Below are positions 61,775 through 64,000 of a stretch of DNA of 64,000 bases, one piece after another. The DNA is taken from NCBI GenBank assembly GCA_015063305.1, contig SVUJ01000008.1, positions 1 through 64,000 on the forward strand, written 5' to 3'. A program made the translations under genes and the position numbers. This stretch comes from Oscillospiraceae bacterium (GTDB taxonomy: Bacteria; Bacillota; Clostridia; Oscillospirales; CAG-272). Position 1 is the stretch's first letter, and the number at the start of each line of letters is the position of its first letter. The notes under the pieces were generated by a model, which saw nothing but the letters and a program-made list of their open reading frames with translations, was not told where the DNA came from and did no database searches.

Positions 61775-64000
61775 TCACTTTTTTAATACAACGTAGCCGT
61801 AAGTCGGAATTGTGTAGGTGATCTCGTTATAGTCTGCGGTAACCGCATAGTTGTTGAAGTTGAGCAGGAATGCTGTACCGTTTTCGTACTCAACGTAAAC
61901 TATCTTACAATCGTCAGCCGCATACTTTTCTCTGGGATCTTCCTTATTGTTCTCAGGCTCCTTGACATTCGAATCATTAGTTCTTGCAGGAATCTCATAA
62001 TCCTGTCTTATGCCCGCGCCGTCTATTTTGTAGTTATTCTTGAGATCATCCATCTCAGCCTTGATACCCTCAAGGTCAAGCAGATCACTTGCCGTGATCT
62101 CCGCATAAATGGTGTCGATCTCGCTCATTTTAGCCTCAAGAAGAGCATAGATCTCATCGGATACCGCACCTCTGTTCTCCTGGATGCAATTCCAATAATT
62201 TGTGAGTGTTTCATACTCGGAAGCCACCTGATAATTTTGCTTTACAACAGCATCTGTCATAAAGTATATGCCCTGCTCTTCTGCTATAAGTTCTCTCATC
62301 TCAACAAGAGCGTTAGCCATAGCAGCCTTATCTCCAATAGCCTTAGCGGCATCGTAAGCAGCCTTGGCAGTCTGAATAGGCTTCAAGATATTTTCTCTTC
62401 TTGTATTCAACAATGTCTTGTAGTGGTCAACAGTGGCCTTGAAATCCGAGCTTTCGATATACTGTCTGCCCTCAAGTATTGTCTTACGAGTTTCCTCGAT
62501 CTTATCTGCCAACGCATCCTCTTCATACTTTATAGCATCCTCAAGCTCCTGGCGAGCATCTCTGAGAAGCTCATCCTTATCGGGAACACGGTATCCGTCG
62601 ACAAATACGTGATCGGTTATTCTGCTGGTCTGAACATCCTTAAGAAGACCGTTAAGCTCTGTATAGATATCAACAAGGTCATCGAACCAGATGTCATATC
62701 TTACCGAGTAATACTCGTGCAGTCTCTCTGTGTTCTTCAAAATATCGGTGTTCTGATAAGAGAGTATGAAGTTGACCGACGCGCCGTTCTCAACAGCCTT
62801 GAGAAGCGCGTAATTGATATTACCCTCCATATTGATAGGAGTTCCTGCGAATTCAACGTATCCGTGGAGAACCATTCCAAGGAAGGGGATAGAAGCCGAT
62901 GCCTGCGCATAATGGCTGGAGTCAAGAGCCGCATCAACTATATAGTCCACGTACTGCCAAGCATAAGCGTTTGCCGAGGAGGTCATTACCTTCTGATACT
63001 TCTGATCAAGATATTTGAATGCCTCTACAGTAAACTGCTTGGAGTCTGCGCGGTTGTAAGGCTCATCCTCATCGAAGTCGGAGTTGAGCTGCGAACCGAG
63101 CGTGGATACCGAAATTCCAACAGGATCATACTTCAGATAATTCTCTGTAAATTTTTCGTAGAATCTGCTGTAGTAAGCAGGAGACATAGCAAGCTCGAAG
63201 TAGCTTACGTAGGTCTGCTTTGTCGCGCTGTATTCACGCTTACTTGTATATCTGTTATCTATCGTCTTAACGGCATGCTTTTTAAGTGTAACACCGTCAA
63301 ACGCTGTGTTGTTGGAGATAAACACGAAATCGAAGTCGGGGAATATACCAAACTCCTTCTCCTTCGCGTAGGAAACCAGATCCTCAAATCCATCGTTTCC
63401 TCCAACCGCCTTATCCCACTTCAGTCCGTAAGGATACGAAGCCTCGGTCATACCGCCCTTGGTATAGCCTGTGAGGATAAAGTTTATGTTGCTTACTCCC
63501 TTTGCGCTCAGTTCCCCGTACATAGTCTTCAGATCTTCAAAAGACGTAAGGGGTGCCATCGTGCTGACAGGAATAGAAAGTACTCTCTTTGTTGTCTCTA
63601 TCGCACCAAAGGTCTCGATATATACGGGAATATCTTCCTTAACATCCTGCTCGGTAAGTCTGGTAATAACACCGGTTCTCTCAAGGTAATCTCTATAAGC
63701 CTGAGCCATTCCAACGTAGTTGCAGGTGTAGAAATCGGATATGTTCTTTTCCTGCGCTGCCTTTTCGTCGGTGAGCATTATGTATCTTACCTTGTAGTTT
63801 CCTGCATACTTTCTTGAAGAAACAACAGTCCAAGGAGTATTAGCTCCTACAGAGATCGCCTCTGCCATGTTGTAGGTATCCTGAGGTCTGGGATATACCG
63901 TCATCTTAACGGTATTGTAAGGATGAGTTCTTACCGCATGATATGCCGAGAGCTCCATAAGGGCATCGCCCTCTTCAACTATCGCGATATATCCGCGCTT
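61775..64000 (-). CDS. DUF5696-like protein, 5' end outside the window
   Basis: The frame stays open to the window edge, so the start is missing; 741 codons are seen. The protein has VVSSRKYAGNYKVRYIMLTD and YVGMAQAYRDYLERTG, then a TIM-barrel-like part (GVSNINFILTGYTKGGM, FGIFPDFDFVFISNN, DPVGISVSTLGSQLNSDFDE), a charged coiled stretch, and a small beta domain at the end (IVYVEYENGTAFLLNFNNYA). This fits the DUF5696 family, which I recall next to sugar ABC permeases in Clostridia. The barrel suggests glycoside-hydrolase-like activity but the catalytic acids cannot be assigned. It precedes the two permeases by 17 bases. Confidence 0.75.
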   Translation of the reverse strand, partial: KRGYIAIVEEGDALMELSAYHAVRTHPYNTVKMTVYPRPQDTYNMAEAISVGANTPWTVVSSRKYAGNYKVRYIMLTDEKAAQEKNISDFYTCNYVGMAQAYRDYLERTGVITRLTEQDVKEDIPVYIETFGAIETTKRVLSIPVSTMAPLTSFEDLKTMYGELSAKGVSNINFILTGYTKGGMTEASYPYGLKWDKAVGGNDGFEDLVSYAKEKEFGIFPDFDFVFISNNTAFDGVTLKKHAVKTIDNRYTSKREYSATKQTYVSYFELAMSPAYYSRFYEKFTENYLKYDPVGISVSTLGSQLNSDFDEDEPYNRADSKQFTVEAFKYLDQKYQKVMTSSANAYAWQYVDYIVDAALDSSHYAQASASIPFLGMVLHGYVEFAGTPINMEGNINYALLKAVENGASVNFILSYQNTDILKNTERLHEYYSVRYDIWFDDLVDIYTELNGLLKDVQTSRITDHVFVDGYRVPDKDELLRDARQELEDAIKYEEDALADKIEETRKTILEGRQYIESSDFKATVDHYKTLLNTRRENILKPIQTAKAAYDAAKAIGDKAAMANALVEMRELIAEEQGIYFMTDAVVKQNYQVASEYETLTNYWNCIQENRGAVSDEIYALLEAKMSEIDTIYAEITASDLLDLEGIKAEMDDLKNNYKIDGAGIRQDYEIPARTNDSNVKEPENNKEDPREKYAADDCKIVYVEYENGTAFLLNFNNYAVTADYNEITYTIPTYGYVVLKK

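Overview
The window reads as chromosome of an endospore-forming, low-to-moderate-GC Firmicute of class Clostridia, most like an Oscillospiraceae/Ruminococcaceae-type gut bacterium. This is inference from dipicolinate synthase genes (dpaA-dpaB), a YtvI-type protein, RNase Y, a single-chain PurL, vegetative promoters of the TTGACA-N17-TATAAT type, strong AGGAGG ribosome sites, and families of intergenic palindromes typical of uncultured Clostridia. I see no prophage, transposase, plasmid gene or CRISPR array.

Layout. 1-9460 (minus strand): de novo purine operon purE-purM-purN-purO-like-purH(AICAR transformylase only)-purD-purL behind a consensus promoter and a ZTP riboswitch with an overlapping terminator. 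9500-11660 (minus): a lipoprotein with a TTAS-repeat linker, then a cobalamin-riboswitch unit with a DUF4430 lipoprotein and an ECF S component. 11760-13070 (plus): enolase, followed by repeats. 13470-22670 (mostly minus): a membrane protein of unknown function, topoisomerase III, a small P-loop protein, pgi, a D,D-carboxypeptidase and ComEC. 22780-24960 (plus): acyl carrier protein and dpaAB with a sigma-K-like promoter. 25080-33850 (minus): pepD, mreB, comF-recD2-orf109, metK with a SAM-I riboswitch, a small multidrug exporter family protein, and ribU with an FMN riboswitch. 33900-46510 (minus): tuf, fusA, rpsG, rpsL, then rpoC and rpoB as a separate unit. 46600-51250: rpsT, a cysteine synthase, an OPA-type MFS transporter, ytvI (minus) and a cyclophilin lipoprotein. 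51500-54050 (minus): M24 peptidase, an AP-endonuclease-like TIM barrel and a YqeG phosphatase. 54090-54460: tRNA-Gly, -Arg and -His. 54680-57430: a beta-helix/PHP metallohydrolase and a small XRE regulator facing away from each other across a dense regulatory region. 57820-64000 (minus): RNase Y, then two sugar ABC permeases and a DUF5696-like protein cut by the window edge.

How it fits together. Most of the window is housekeeping (purines, glycolysis, transcription, translation, cell wall, RNA decay), with four riboswitch classes (ZTP, cobalamin, SAM-I, FMN), each next to a matching gene. The less ordinary content is the archaeal-type IMP cyclohydrolase beside a stand-alone AICAR transformylase, a ComEC whose C-terminal metallo-beta-lactamase motif is degraded, an S12 protein with arginine at a streptomycin-contact lysine, and the XRE/PHP intergenic region with three inverted repeats and a putative short terminated RNA. 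Coordinates of protein genes include the stop codon; several starts were moved to codons with a proper ribosome binding site.
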